Assembly: GCF_028765575.1 (NCBI RefSeq)
Contig: NZ_JARACO010000025.1
Location: 1-41,888, forward strand
DNA from: Aliivibrio sp. S3MY1
Lineage (GTDB): Bacteria; Pseudomonadota; Gammaproteobacteria; Enterobacterales; Vibrionaceae
Reading direction: 5' to 3'
Length of the DNA: 41,888 nucleotides
This document shows, one piece after another, positions 26,798 through 36,265 of the stretch. The notes under the pieces were generated by a model, which saw nothing but the letters and a program-made list of their open reading frames with translations, was not told the origin of the DNA and made no database searches. The position numbers and the translations under genes were made by a program. Position 1 is the first letter of the stretch, and every line of letters starts with the position of its first letter.

Positions 26798-27345
26798 TAG
26801 AAGTTCCCTCGGTATACAGAAAAAGGATAGTGTTGGCCACTAGGGTCAATGACATCAACCACAATGCGCTTTCGGTTACCGCGTACGGTATCGGCAATGC
26901 CATCTAGATTTGCATCATAAAAAACGGAGATAGAAATTGAAAAATTAGGATATACCGAACCTAAGTTATCGCCTAATACATCCTGAACATTGCCAGAGAG
27001 TCCATCAAAATCATCGACATCGTTGTAGAGAGTTCGTGTTGTTTTATCTTCGTTAGCTTCTTCATCTGGTCCTAATTTGTCAGGAGTTTTACAAAAAGGT
27101 TTTTTGGTCGGTTCACATACAGGTAAACCCCCATTAGGCCCACTGTTTTGGTCAAATTGGCGCCCTAATATCTCATCCATCACTGCAGCACCAAGCTCTG
27201 CCGCTTTTGTTGAATAGATTAATTCTACGTTTTGTTGAGATTTAGGGACTAAAGAGGTTGTTATTGTAAGCAGCGCAAAACTCATTAATATAATAGACAA
27301 CACGATGGAGATTAAATTGAATCCACGCTGATGCTTAACAGGCAT
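26797..27345 (-). CDS. mshD: MshD-like minor prepilin without Glu5
   Basis: A 182-residue prepilin-like protein. The leader MPVKHQRG is followed by FNLISIVLSIILMSF; mature residue 5 is Ser instead of the usual Glu, a change seen in subunits that sit first at a pseudopilus tip. The soluble domain contains two Cys (PVCEPTKKPFC) and an Asp-rich region (YDANLDGIADT) that resembles a Ca-binding loop. The ATG at 27345 follows AGAGGG by about 8 bases and lies 11 bases inside the end of mshC; the frame is open further upstream but without a better start. Confidence 0.82.
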   Translation of the reverse strand: MPVKHQRGFNLISIVLSIILMSFALLTITTSLVPKSQQNVELIYSTKAAELGAAVMDEILGRQFDQNSGPNGGLPVCEPTKKPFCKTPDKLGPDEEANEDKTTRTLYNDVDDFDGLSGNVQDVLGDNLGSVYPNFSISISVFYDANLDGIADTVRGNRKRIVVDVIDPSGQHYPFSVYRGNF

Positions 27346-27862
27346 GAATATATCCCTCTTTTTCGATGCATATTTTTTGTTGTGATTGACCAAAAATAGT
27401 GATTTCACACTTGCCTGCCTTACATTGCTTGATGCGACCCATACCATCAAAATCCAATGCATAAGGAGAGGTTAAATGAATAAAAACGTTGTTTGCTATT
27501 AACGAAAAATACGCATTTTGGTTAGCTAATATCGCGACATAACTAGTGTCTTCATTTTCAAGATAAACATCACTTTTTTGAGTGCTAGGAAATGAAGATG
27601 AACAATCGTTAGATAGTTTATCTAAGCTCACTTGTTGTGCTCTATGCTCATCAATTAACCATCGATTACATTGCCCATTTCTGTTCATAGCGCGAGTTTG
27701 AGTTAAACGCAAAGATCGCAATAGTTCGGTCTGCAGGGTATGTGCTGAAATACTGCTAATTCCGGAGAAATAGCTGCTCGCGCTGAGGGAGAGAATTGAG
27801 AGCAAAACAATAACAGCGATTAGCTCAACTAAAGTGAATCCAGAGATATGATATCTAGTCAT
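27335..27862 (-). CDS. mshC: MshC-like minor prepilin
   Basis: A 175-residue prepilin with a short leader, MTRYHISG, cut before FTLVELIAVIVLLSILSLSA, with Glu5 present. The soluble part is a GspH/FimT-like domain with Cys near the C-terminus (QCKAGKC, KICIEKEGYIHAC). It is the first gene of the five-gene unit; in MSHA loci mshC directly follows the major pilin mshA, which is missing here. No clear ribosome site precedes the ATG, only an A-run (ACAAAAAAAATG), so initiation may be weak or regulated. Confidence 0.84.
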   Translation of the reverse strand: MTRYHISGFTLVELIAVIVLLSILSLSASSYFSGISSISAHTLQTELLRSLRLTQTRAMNRNGQCNRWLIDEHRAQQVSLDKLSNDCSSSFPSTQKSDVYLENEDTSYVAILANQNAYFSLIANNVFIHLTSPYALDFDGMGRIKQCKAGKCEITIFGQSQQKICIEKEGYIHAC

Positions 27863-28228
27863 TTTTTTTGTTACAAAAGATTAATCGTAAGATAAGAGGG
27901 CAAGTGTACGGATAAAAGTTTTTAATGGAAGTAAAATAAGTATCATTAAAGTGTCTACACTGTTGTTTTTATGTTTGCCTTTTGTGTTTTGTGTGTTTAT
28001 TTGAGAGGCAATTCAAACATTCAATGCCAATGAACTTACTCGTTTTTTTGTAGTCTGTCAATCGATATTTATGAAGTAAAAAGAACATCTTAGATAGATC
28101 TGTTGCCTAACCAAGAGCGTTTTCTTGTGCATCAATCACTGATATCACTATTTAGACCTCACATAAGAGTAATAATCGAATGATAAATACCCTATGATGG
28201 TTTTATATTGTGTTTATGGATGAACTTA
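27863..28228. other. Divergent intergenic region between mshC and the lipoprotein hydrolase
   Basis: These 366 bases are AT-rich and must hold the promoters of the two divergent units. I see no mshA or mshB remnant, no clear sigma-54 (GG-N10-GC) site, no strong inverted repeat and no convincing small gene. Confidence 0.4.
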
Positions 28229-29230
28229 ATGAATCAAATAAACTGCTTGCGATGTGCTAGCGTTGGAGTACTTTTCAGCTTGGTTGGTTGTTCGTCAAAC
28301 CCTGTCAATGATATTGATGAGGTTGAAGTACCAACCATGTTGACCAAGCAAACCTTAAATATTGAAGGACTAACGCATTGTAATAATGCTAATAATGACA
28401 GTATTCACTTAAATCCAGATGAACCATTAACCATTATTGTTCATGGCTGCTTCGCTTCTGCGGGGCAATTTAAAACCTTAGCGGATGTGTATGGTTTATA
28501 TGATCAACAAGCTATCTGTTTTGAATATGATGACAGAAAGAGTTTAGAAGAGACCTCTGGCGAGCTTGTTTCTGCTTTAAATCAATTATCAAATGAAAAC
28601 CCAGAACAACCTCTGCATATTATTGGCCATAGTCAAGGTGGGTTGGTCGCTCGTAGAGCACTTACAGCTGATAGAGAGGATGAGAAAAAAATCGTCACAA
28701 AACAACTGCAACTTACCACCATATCTTCTCCATTTAATGGCATTGAAATATCGTCACATTGTGGCATGACTGCTTTACGGATCTTGTCTTTGGGTATTGT
28801 TGATTTGATCTGCTATGCCGTGACAGGCGAGAAATATCAACAGATCCCACCTAATGCGGATTTTATTGAACAACCGGGAGAGTTTCTCTCTTCAGTTTCT
28901 CAGCATTTAGTAATAAAAACGGATGAGCGTGATACGTGCCGAAGAACCAATGATGATGGAATATGTGTTGAAGATGATTACGTGTTTAGCGTTAATGAGC
29001 AGTCAAATCAAACAGTGGATGATGTCGTTCATGCGAATCCAATAACGGTGAAAGCAGGTCATGTTGAGATTGTCGGTAATGGCGATTCTGTTCCGACGGA
29101 TTTGATTGATATCTTAAAAGAACAACAATTGCTGATTGATAATGGAACGGTTGATCAGGTAGAGCAAGCACGTTTCATTGAACAGCTTTATTTTCAAGAC
29201 GAGGGTTCTAATTTATCTATATTGAAATAA
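28229..29230 (+). CDS. Alpha/beta-hydrolase lipoprotein (lipase/esterase-like)
   Basis: Exported lipoprotein of about 333 residues: signal ending FSLVGC, mature start CSSNP. The hydrolase fold shows an oxyanion-loop candidate, TIIVHGCFASAG, and the nucleophile elbow GHSQGG, as in PGAP1-type and triacylglycerol lipases. Later Asp and His residues (KTDERDTC, VKAGHVEIVG) could complete the triad. Four Cys in SHCG, LICYA and TCRRTNDDGICVEDD hint at periplasmic disulfides. Start choice is uncertain: ATG at 28229 has GGA 8 bases ahead, while ATG at 28220 is also possible and adds three residues. The substrate is unknown. It converges on the M3 oligopeptidase gene. Confidence 0.78.
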   Translation: MNQINCLRCASVGVLFSLVGCSSNPVNDIDEVEVPTMLTKQTLNIEGLTHCNNANNDSIHLNPDEPLTIIVHGCFASAGQFKTLADVYGLYDQQAICFEYDDRKSLEETSGELVSALNQLSNENPEQPLHIIGHSQGGLVARRALTADREDEKKIVTKQLQLTTISSPFNGIEISSHCGMTALRILSLGIVDLICYAVTGEKYQQIPPNADFIEQPGEFLSSVSQHLVIKTDERDTCRRTNDDGICVEDDYVFSVNEQSNQTVDDVVHANPITVKAGHVEIVGNGDSVPTDLIDILKEQQLLIDNGTVDQVEQARFIEQLYFQDEGSNLSILK

Positions 29231-29255
29231 ACAGGGTGGCATAAATACCACCCTG
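29224..29255 (-). terminator. Terminator between convergent hydrolase and M3 peptidase genes
   Basis: CAGGGTGG (29232-29239) pairs with CCACCCTG (29248-29255). On the minus strand it is followed by TTTATTT, fitting termination of the peptidase gene. The plus-strand side lacks a T-run, so it is weaker for the hydrolase. Confidence 0.75.
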
Positions 29256-29263
29256 AAATCAGT

Positions 29264-31111
29264 TTAGCGTCCGTACGTTTTCATAATATAGGCTTCAAAC
29301 TCATCACACATTGTTGCGTTTGAGACTGTATTACTTGCTAATGTTTTTGGACCATCAACAATCGTGATTGTTGCGTTTAATGGCGCCACCTCGACTTGGG
29401 TTCTAGCATCTAACTCTGCCATTTTTTCTTGCTCGGATTTCCACGCCTCTTCAACAGATAAATTACACTTATCAGCTAAATATTTAGCGTTAAAGCCTTC
29501 ACCTGTAAGAGCTATGATTGAGTCATTATGGTTAACGCTGTTACCGGCATTCCAATAGTGTTTTGCCAGTAATGGACCAATCTCAGGGTTATCAGTTAAG
29601 TAACCAAATTTCTCTGTGAAATAAGCGCGAGTTTGGTAGACCGCCATGTGTGCCAATAAGTAACCATGATAAGCACATGAGGCTTCATCAGACACTAAGT
29701 GAGGGATAGCCATTAATGGACGTGGGCTGCACGCTAATCCAAGAATTCTCTTTTCAGTAGTACGAGCTAATGCTGTGATGTTTTCTGGCGTAAGTTCTTC
29801 ATCCGTTAATTGATAAAGTGCTCGCTCAAAATAAGGAACAACCAAAATACTGCGTTCTTGATATGCACGGAAAGGTTGCTTGCTGTCGATCATTGCTTTG
29901 ATAATCGCATCAGGTACAGCGTTGCCATTTGCATCGAGCGCATACTGTTTTAACCAATCTGCATCTTCTAGCAAACTATCGCAGAACATGGATTGGGTTT
30001 CTGCATAGGCCATTGAGGTAGGCGCAAATTCTTGTGAAAAGCAGGGTGCGTTCATCTTCACGTTAGAGAAATGAGCCGCATGCCCCCCCTCATGGAATAA
30101 GGTGTTCATACCATCATAACCACTGCCAACTTGGTCTGGTTTTGCGTTGCTAGTAAAGTTAACTTTAGCGGCAATCCAGTGGTCTTGATTATAAAACGAA
30201 GGAATAGGGCCATGACAAAAACCATTTGGGTATTTGCCTTTACGATCCAATAAATCAAGGGTTAACTCTGCGCCTGAGAACTCAATATTTAAACGACCAA
30301 AGGATTCAACCCAACGACGTAATGATTTTGAGAACGGTACATAAGGGTCTAGCTCTCGCATCACATCACCTGCAAACGAGAAGACAAAGTTATGCGCGAG
30401 TAAGGAATCATTGCCTTTATCCGTTGCAAGTTGATCCAAGCTACGTTGGTGGCAATCACGAGTGCGAATTTCAAAATCATCTAAAATAGTAAATAGTTGA
30501 TCTGTTGTCATTTTTTCTTTTTTTGTTACCGAGTAATCAAAGAAAGTATCAAACCCTTGAGAACGAGCAAACTTGTTGCGAAGTTTAATTAATTCAATAA
30601 AGCCGTTTTGTAATAGCCATTGCTCTAGGCCAAGAAAAGCGTGGTGAGCTGATTGACGTGTTGCAGCATTAGCACTGGTGCGAACAATAGAAGCGAGTAC
30701 AGGAAGAGAGCCCTCAACCGTATCACCTTCTTCGTTTACATACGTCATGGTGTGGTTTTGTTTTTTTTCAAATAGACCCGCTTCAAATTTAATTAGCTCT
30801 GCTTTTTGTTGTTGAGCTTGTTTTGATTCAATAGCGTGAGATTCAAATGTGGCTAACCAGCCTTTTAAACCAATCAAGGTTTGTGTTTTTTCTTCATTAT
30901 CAGTGATTGATTCAGCCAGTACGATTTGTTCCTTAACTGCGGATATTTGCTCAGCATTACTTAAAAAATGTGTCCATGCAGTTTCTGCTTGGGTAGAGCC
31001 TTGGTGATCATCGCTTAACCCCATGTAGGTATCCCAAAAGAAGTTTTCTTTGGTGCGATGAATCGATAAATAACGTTGGTTTAAGTCATTAAGATAAGTA
31101 GTGGCAGTCAT
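29264..31111 (-). CDS. M3-family oligoendopeptidase (PepF/thimet-like)
   Basis: Cytosolic zinc peptidase of 615 residues that trims short peptides. The catalytic HExxH is HEGGH (340-344) within TLFHEGGHAAHFS, and the third ligand Glu is probably in SMAYAETQSMF about 25 residues on, as in the M3 family. The N-terminal helical half forms the lid over the active cleft. I chose the ATG at 31111 because AAAGGGA lies 7 bases ahead; the frame is open upstream to 31207, but that extension is hydrophobic and lacks a ribosome site. A terminator follows at 29224-29255. Confidence 0.88.
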   Translation of the reverse strand: MTATTYLNDLNQRYLSIHRTKENFFWDTYMGLSDDHQGSTQAETAWTHFLSNAEQISAVKEQIVLAESITDNEEKTQTLIGLKGWLATFESHAIESKQAQQQKAELIKFEAGLFEKKQNHTMTYVNEEGDTVEGSLPVLASIVRTSANAATRQSAHHAFLGLEQWLLQNGFIELIKLRNKFARSQGFDTFFDYSVTKKEKMTTDQLFTILDDFEIRTRDCHQRSLDQLATDKGNDSLLAHNFVFSFAGDVMRELDPYVPFSKSLRRWVESFGRLNIEFSGAELTLDLLDRKGKYPNGFCHGPIPSFYNQDHWIAAKVNFTSNAKPDQVGSGYDGMNTLFHEGGHAAHFSNVKMNAPCFSQEFAPTSMAYAETQSMFCDSLLEDADWLKQYALDANGNAVPDAIIKAMIDSKQPFRAYQERSILVVPYFERALYQLTDEELTPENITALARTTEKRILGLACSPRPLMAIPHLVSDEASCAYHGYLLAHMAVYQTRAYFTEKFGYLTDNPEIGPLLAKHYWNAGNSVNHNDSIIALTGEGFNAKYLADKCNLSVEEAWKSEQEKMAELDARTQVEVAPLNATITIVDGPKTLASNTVSNATMCDEFEAYIMKTYGR

Positions 31112-31194
31112 TTTTGTCCCTTTCAATAAGTCCTTAGGGCAAAGCCCATTTATTAGGATTATGACATAAATTGAAGAGGTATAGTAAGGCAGGT

Positions 31195-31226
31195 ATAAAA
31201 AGCCCAATCTTCTATTAGATTGGACT
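31195..31226 (-). terminator. Terminator of the Aer-like chemoreceptor gene
   Basis: AGCCCAATCT (31201-31210) pairs with AGATTGGACT (31217-31226), with one G-U pair. On the minus strand it is followed by TTTTTAT. It lies 16 bases past the chemoreceptor stop. Confidence 0.78.
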
Positions 31227-31241
31227 TAATCATTGGGCTGA

Positions 31242-32801
31242 TTAGCTTAATGTTCTGAATTGAGACACTAAAGTACCTTGAGAGTGAATAGTCGTTGAAA
31301 GTGTTTGGCACTCTTCCATTGTTCCATTCGCAAGGCTGATTGTTTCTAAACTGACATTATTAATCAATTGAATATTGGTGTTCATTTCGTCTGCTACTTT
31401 TACCATTTGTTCTACCGCAACAGAAATTTGGGTGTTTTGCGCTGAAATATTACTGACTTGATCTAATGATTCTTGCAGTTTATTTCCTGATTTTTTTGCA
31501 TTATCAACGCACACTTCAGAAAGATCTCTACCTTCTTCAATTGTTTGTACCGCTTCTTGTGTACTTGACTGAATATGCAAAATGATTTCTTGGATTTCTT
31601 TGGTCGACTCTTGGCTTCTTTGCGCTAAAGCTCTTACTTCATCCGCAACAACAGCAAAACCACGACCTTGCTCACCAGCACGAGCCGCTTCAATCGCGGC
31701 ATTTAATGCTAATAAATTTGTTTGTTCAGCAATGGATTGAATGACCGTTAATACCGAACCAATGGTGTTACCGTGTTCCTGTAATGTACCAATTACACCT
31801 GAAACGCTGGTTAGTTGTGATACTAGCATTTCAATTGATTTTACAGTGTCGGTCACAGCTAACATACCTTCAGAAGCAATTTGGTGTGCATGATCTGTAG
31901 CACTGGCTGTTGTTTGAACATTACTTGAAATGTCATTAACAGAAGCACTCATCTCTTGGATTGCATTGGCAACTTGAGCCGTTTCTTTGCTTTGAATCGT
32001 AATATTATTTACGGTGTCTTGGCAGTTACTCGTTGACGATTGTGCTAATGCTTCAATTTTCTCATTGGAATCTTGAATACGACCAATAATCGCATTGATT
32101 TCTGATTGACGCATTTTTAACGCCAGTTCGATCTCTGAGATATCATCAATATGGTTAGTGTAAACCAATTCCATTAATGGATTATCAAACACTGTTCTGG
32201 CTTTGGTTGTTAAGGCTTCTAATCGACGAGTTAATGAATAAGTGCTTATAAGTGAAATTCCAGCGAAAGAAGCAAGGCCCAGCAATGGTGATATTTGAGT
32301 TACTGCCGCTGAAATTGCAAAATTAGGAACCAGAGTTAACGCATAACGTTGCCATAAACGCGTTCTTGGTAGTTTCATCTTTAATGGTTTATTACCTGAT
32401 TTTAAAGCGGAATATACTTTTTCTGCATTTTTAACATGTTCGCGAGAAGGGCATAAGCGAACGGATTGATACTCTTGAATCGCACCATTTTTTAAAATAG
32501 GTGAAGCAAAAGCATCAACCCAATAATAGTTGCCATCTTTACAGCGGTTTTTAACTAACCCCATCCATGATTTTTTTTCTTTAAGGTGAATCCACATATC
32601 TTTAAATGCGTCGGAAGGCATATCGGGGTGACGCACAATATTATGAGGTTTATTCATGATCTCATTTAATGTAAAACCGGCGACCTCACAAAATTCTTTA
32701 CTGGCATAGGAAATATGGCTTGAAGGAGTAGTAATAGATAACAAGTTGTATTCTTTAGGAAACAGAATTTCTTTATAGTTCGTATGTGCTTTCGATGTCA
32801 T
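31242..32801 (-). CDS. Aer-like PAS methyl-accepting chemotaxis protein
   Basis: A 519-residue chemoreceptor with a cytoplasmic N-terminal PAS domain (about 15-125) of the Aer type: NIVRHPDMP and [20 protein letters not shown] are hallmark segments of FAD-binding Aer proteins that sense redox or oxygen. Then come a membrane anchor (about 150-190), a HAMP-like linker, and the kinase-control hairpin with the conserved tip [32 protein letters not shown] split across about 370-400. There is no periplasmic sensor loop. It should steer swimming toward favourable energy conditions via CheA. It lies alone, with its own terminator. Confidence 0.9.
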   Translation of the reverse strand: MTSKAHTNYKEILFPKEYNLLSITTPSSHISYASKEFCEVAGFTLNEIMNKPHNIVRHPDMPSDAFKDMWIHLKEKKSWMGLVKNRCKDGNYYWVDAFASPILKNGAIQEYQSVRLCPSREHVKNAEKVYSALKSGNKPLKMKLPRTRLWQRYALTLVPNFAISAAVTQISPLLGLASFAGISLISTYSLTRRLEALTTKARTVFDNPLMELVYTNHIDDISEIELALKMRQSEINAIIGRIQDSNEKIEALAQSSTSNCQDTVNNITIQSKETAQVANAIQEMSASVNDISSNVQTTASATDHAHQIASEGMLAVTDTVKSIEMLVSQLTSVSGVIGTLQEHGNTIGSVLTVIQSIAEQTNLLALNAAIEAARAGEQGRGFAVVADEVRALAQRSQESTKEIQEIILHIQSSTQEAVQTIEEGRDLSEVCVDNAKKSGNKLQESLDQVSNISAQNTQISVAVEQMVKVADEMNTNIQLINNVSLETISLANGTMEECQTLSTTIHSQGTLVSQFRTLS

Positions 32802-32918
32802 TGTTTAATTACCCTTCGTGCCTACTGTAAGTGTTTATTATCAAGTATAAGCAAATATTGCGCCATTTTTTATTTACTGCTCAGCCCCTACAGGGGGGCA
32901 GCTCTTATCCTGATTGGT

Positions 32919-32951
32919 ATGAGATTATGGTTTTTATGAGATTATGGTTTT
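32919..32951 (-). repeat. 17-bp tandem duplication across the ynjF stop codon
   Basis: ATGAGATTATGGTTTTT occurs twice back to back (32919-32935 and 32936-32951, the second copy one base shorter). The second copy contains the ynjF stop codon. It looks like a recent slippage or short duplication. Confidence 0.7.
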
Positions 32952-33550
32952 AAGGTGTGAAACCCTGAATAGATCCGAGTAAAGGTAGTAAACCAACAAG
33001 CAGCACCAAAGATATAAGCAATAATGGCGAAATGAGCAGGGAACAAACAAATAGCAATAAAGCAGCCAATAGTCTCTGTTCCCTCGGTTAAGCCACTCAT
33101 GTAGTAAAGTGATTTATGTTTATAGACTGGGTTGTCAATGCCTTGTTTTCCCGCCATTACCGCAAAAGCCAGAAAGCTACTGCCGCTGCCAATAAATGAG
33201 AAAATCAAAAAAGCACCAGCGACGGCATTTTGCTCTGGATTTGCGAGAACAAACCCAAAAGGAATGAGTGAGTAAAATAGAAAGTCGAGACTGATATCTA
33301 AAAAACCTCCCGCATCGCTAATGCCTTGAATACGGGCTAAGGCACCATCCAAGCCATCACAAACTCTATTGAGTACAATAAACACTAAGGCGACTAGATA
33401 ATGTTCGGTGATCAGCGCAGGAAAAGCCAAGCAACCTAAAAAGAAGCCAAATAAAGTGGTTTGATTGGCAGTGACACCGAATTTATTAACCAGTTTAGCA
33501 CTTTGCGTAAGCGGCCAGCGGATCACTTTTATACTAAAACTATCAAGCAT
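32942..33550 (-). CDS. ynjF: CDP-alcohol phosphatidyltransferase family protein
   Basis: Inner-membrane enzyme of 202 residues that transfers a phosphatidyl or similar group from a CDP-linked donor to an alcohol. The catalytic motif is intact: Asp65, Asp68-Gly, Ala72-Arg73, Gly81, Asp85 and Asp89 in CDGLDGALAR and GGFLDISLD. Five or six spans follow from hydrophobicity. Length and gene order (after ynjC and ynjD) match E. coli YnjF, whose acceptor is not established. The start overlaps the ynjD end by 8 bases. Confidence 0.85.
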   Translation of the reverse strand: MLDSFSIKVIRWPLTQSAKLVNKFGVTANQTTLFGFFLGCLAFPALITEHYLVALVFIVLNRVCDGLDGALARIQGISDAGGFLDISLDFLFYSLIPFGFVLANPEQNAVAGAFLIFSFIGSGSSFLAFAVMAGKQGIDNPVYKHKSLYYMSGLTEGTETIGCFIAICLFPAHFAIIAYIFGAACWFTTFTRIYSGFHTLKP

Positions 33551-34190
33551 GATCCATCTCCCATGGCCACGTTAATACTCGACTTCCTTGTGGAACATCT
33601 TCTTCGTCATGAGTGACCATTAAGGCTGGAATGTTAGCCTCTTTAAGTTGATCTACCACCCAATCTCTAAATTGAATACGTAAGTCTTTATCAAGTTTAC
33701 TAAAGGGCTCATCAAGCAAAGCGACTTTAGGTTTAGCAAGTAACATACGAGTAAGGCTGATACGAGCGCGTTGGCCTCCTGAAATTTGGTCAGGAAATGA
33801 CTCAGCCAGTGTAACAAGAGAGATATGTTCTAGAGCTTGCATGGCTTGTATTTTACGCTCGTTACCTTTAATTGAGTTTGGTAACGCAAAAGCAAGATTC
33901 TCCCAGACGCAAAGATGAGGAAAAAGTAAGTCATCTTGAAATAGTATACCTACATTGCGTTTATGAGCTGGTAATGGGCTTAAATCTACATTATCGAGCA
34001 TGACTTTACCTGAGTAGGTAAACTCTTCAGAAAGGTGTCCGGCGATCACATCTAATAGGGTTGATTTACCGCAGCCACTTGGCCCCATAAGAGTTAAGAT
34101 CTCTCCTTGTTTCACTGTCATATTAAGTGAAGAGAATAAGGCATCACCGCTGTTTTTCTTTATGGTGATATTGTTTAGGTTAAGACACAT
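33543..34190 (-). CDS. ynjD: ABC transporter ATPase, YnjD-like
   Basis: A 215-residue ABC ATPase energising the YnjC permease. Walker A GPSGCGKST (36-44), signature ISGGQ (136-140), Walker B VALLDEP (156-162) and H-loop His194 are all present. The size matches E. coli YnjD and ThiQ. I chose the ATG at 34190, with TAAGGGT ahead; the frame is open to 34292 but that would overlap ynjC deeply. It lies 14 bases after ynjC. The substrate is unproven; the family is sometimes annotated as thiamine-type uptake. Confidence 0.87.
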   Translation of the reverse strand: MCLNLNNITIKKNSGDALFSSLNMTVKQGEILTLMGPSGCGKSTLLDVIAGHLSEEFTYSGKVMLDNVDLSPLPAHKRNVGILFQDDLLFPHLCVWENLAFALPNSIKGNERKIQAMQALEHISLVTLAESFPDQISGGQRARISLTRMLLAKPKVALLDEPFSKLDKDLRIQFRDWVVDQLKEANIPALMVTHDEEDVPQGSRVLTWPWEMDHA

Positions 34191-34204
34191 TGTGATAAAT
34201 ACCC

Positions 34205-35893
34205 TTAGGTTGAAATTCGACGATATCTGCCTTGAACTCGGCTGAAAACTATCGCAATGGTAAAGAAAATTAATGGTAATAAAGCCTGCCAAATTGCATA
34301 AATGGCAGTGACCCTACGATCAAATCCACTTGAAAGCGCAACCGCTTCGGTAGTGATAGTACTAATACGCCCTGCGCCTAACATTAATGTAGGTAAATAT
34401 TGAGCTAAACTGACACTGATACCAACCGCCCACGCAAATACAATGGCGGGAAGAAGAATCGGCATTTTTACTTTGACCCACACTTGCAAAGGCGATTTAC
34501 CAAGACTGAGTGCAACACGAGTAAGGCCGGTGTCAAAACTTCGCCAAGGCCCATCAAGAGCTAAGTAGACAAACGGGAAAGAAAAAAAGATGTGTGCCCA
34601 ACAGACCCAAAAAAGGTACGAATCGCTACTTAAGTATAGCGTAGCGACTTGTAAGCCAAATAAAATAGACAGCTGTGGGATAAGCATAGGAATAGCAATG
34701 ACATACCCTGGAATTTGCCATTTATATTTGATGCGATATTCATGAGCTAATAGTGCCAGTACCAGTGTAATGGTGGCGGTGATTATCGCAATAATGAGGC
34801 TTTGATTAATCGTGCTTACAATACTGTTCCATTCGAGTTGCCAAAAATGGTTACTGTATCGACTAGGTAAAAGATCAGGAAAACGCCAACGTTGTGCAAA
34901 GCTCCACATGACCATTAGAGGAGCCATTAAAATGGTCAGTGAAATAAGCGTGATAAATAAAGATTTTCCAGGCAGTGAGATGCCATATCGACCTGAGAAT
35001 TGCCAACATTTAACCCCTTTGATTATTGTCCATTCAACTAAACGAGCAAATGCAATCAACAGTGAGGCAATAGCAAATAGAACCACCGCACCTGAAGCAG
35101 CACGAGGTAATAAACTTAAGTCGGGATCAGTAAACCATTGCCAAACTAACACAGCAAAGGTAGGAGGTTTTGTTGGGCCAATGATCAGAGCGACATCGAC
35201 CACGGATAAGCTATAAGCAATTACCGCTAACATGGGAAAGCGAAGTTTTACAAACCATTGTGGCAAGATGCATTTCCACCACATTTGATTTTTACTGTAG
35301 CCTAATGAAGCGCTGACTTTCTCTATTTGAGTAACTTTTAGTTGCGCTAAGATAGAGATACTCATTAAGAGTAAAAAGGGCACTTCCTTTAATGCGAGCA
35401 TGACAACTAGGCCAAGTGCGTGAGGGTCTTTAATCAATAGCACGGCATCATTAACGCCTTGGGTGGTCGGGTCATAGCCAAATAAACTGTGCAGCGCTCT
35501 AATGCCCATACCCGTTGGAGCAAATAAGAAGGCAAAGCCAATGGCAAAAGCCACGTGCGGCATTGCGAGTAAAGGTGACAGGGAGAGTTCTATTTTACGC
35601 CAAATGCGAGTGCCCCAAGTCGCCTGTAAAATAGCAAAGGTGATTAAGCACGCGAGATAGCTACTGGCAATAGCAGAGTAAACTGTAAGACCTATAGATC
35701 GCCATACACCTTGCCAATCAAACACCATAGCAAAGCCTGAGAGGGAGAAATTGTGCATACCAAGTGGTGGAATATAACCAAACGCAGACAGAGCAACACC
35801 CAGTAAACCGGGTAAGGTTGGTAGAATACAAATCACAATAATAAGGAAATATAAAATTCGTAACATTTTAGCTAACTTTAACTTGGCTTGCAT
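34205..35893 (-). CDS. ynjC: ABC transporter permease, YnjC-like fused two-domain type
   Basis: Inner-membrane permease of 562 residues with about 12 spans in two homologous halves, as in ThiP and FbpB-type permeases. Each half has an EAA-like loop (VSASLGYSKNQMWWKCILPQ and VALSLGKSPLQVWVKVKMPI) that contacts the ATPase. It heads the ynjC-D-F unit. In most relatives a periplasmic binding protein gene (ynjB) comes first; none is present upstream here. No clear ribosome site precedes the ATG at 35893, and an ATG at 35866 is also possible. Confidence 0.85.
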   Translation of the reverse strand: MQAKLKLAKMLRILYFLIIVICILPTLPGLLGVALSAFGYIPPLGMHNFSLSGFAMVFDWQGVWRSIGLTVYSAIASSYLACLITFAILQATWGTRIWRKIELSLSPLLAMPHVAFAIGFAFLFAPTGMGIRALHSLFGYDPTTQGVNDAVLLIKDPHALGLVVMLALKEVPFLLLMSISILAQLKVTQIEKVSASLGYSKNQMWWKCILPQWFVKLRFPMLAVIAYSLSVVDVALIIGPTKPPTFAVLVWQWFTDPDLSLLPRAASGAVVLFAIASLLIAFARLVEWTIIKGVKCWQFSGRYGISLPGKSLFITLISLTILMAPLMVMWSFAQRWRFPDLLPSRYSNHFWQLEWNSIVSTINQSLIIAIITATITLVLALLAHEYRIKYKWQIPGYVIAIPMLIPQLSILFGLQVATLYLSSDSYLFWVCWAHIFFSFPFVYLALDGPWRSFDTGLTRVALSLGKSPLQVWVKVKMPILLPAIVFAWAVGISVSLAQYLPTLMLGAGRISTITTEAVALSSGFDRRVTAIYAIWQALLPLIFFTIAIVFSRVQGRYRRIST

Positions 35894-36037
35894 GGTGTTT
35901 CATAAATTCATCCGTGTAATTTTAGAGTGAAAAATAGTTGTTATGTTTAGGTAATAATAAAGGGATAGTAAGTTATCTATCTTTATAATGCATCTTAATT
36001 TGATAATAGATTCAAACAATTACTATCCTCGTTATAC

Positions 36038-36211
36038 TTATTTAACGAGTGTTAGCCGAGCAACATTGATGGATTGGTTAAATTCAGTATTTTCGATAAG
36101 TGCATCCGGTTTCATTGGGTTAATAGCGTGGTTGATTTGATCATCAGGTATGACAATAGCATCACTAATTAGTTGCCATCGATATAAAGAATGATGAATC
36201 TGTGTTTTCAA
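36038..36211 (-). other. Possible gene scar: 57-codon open frame upstream of ynjC
   Basis: The minus strand is open for 57 codons between stops, with plausible amino-acid content (YRWQLISDAIVIPDDQ and NPMKPDALIENTEFNQSINV) but no ATG at its start and no ribosome site. It could be the C-terminal remnant of a lost gene, conceivably the missing binding protein, although I cannot match it to YnjB. The rest of the 372-base interval 35894-36265 shows nothing else I can support. It also holds the promoter of the gene at 36266. Confidence 0.3.
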
Positions 36212-36265
36212 TTACGTTATTAAGCTAAAATTACAGTGATGAAAGTGAATAATCAGGAGTAAATT

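Noticed and set aside
32880-32918. GC-rich hairpin (CCCCT/AGGGG) after the ynjF gene as a terminator
   Set aside because: Pairing is imperfect and there is no T-run on either strand, so it was not listed as a terminator.
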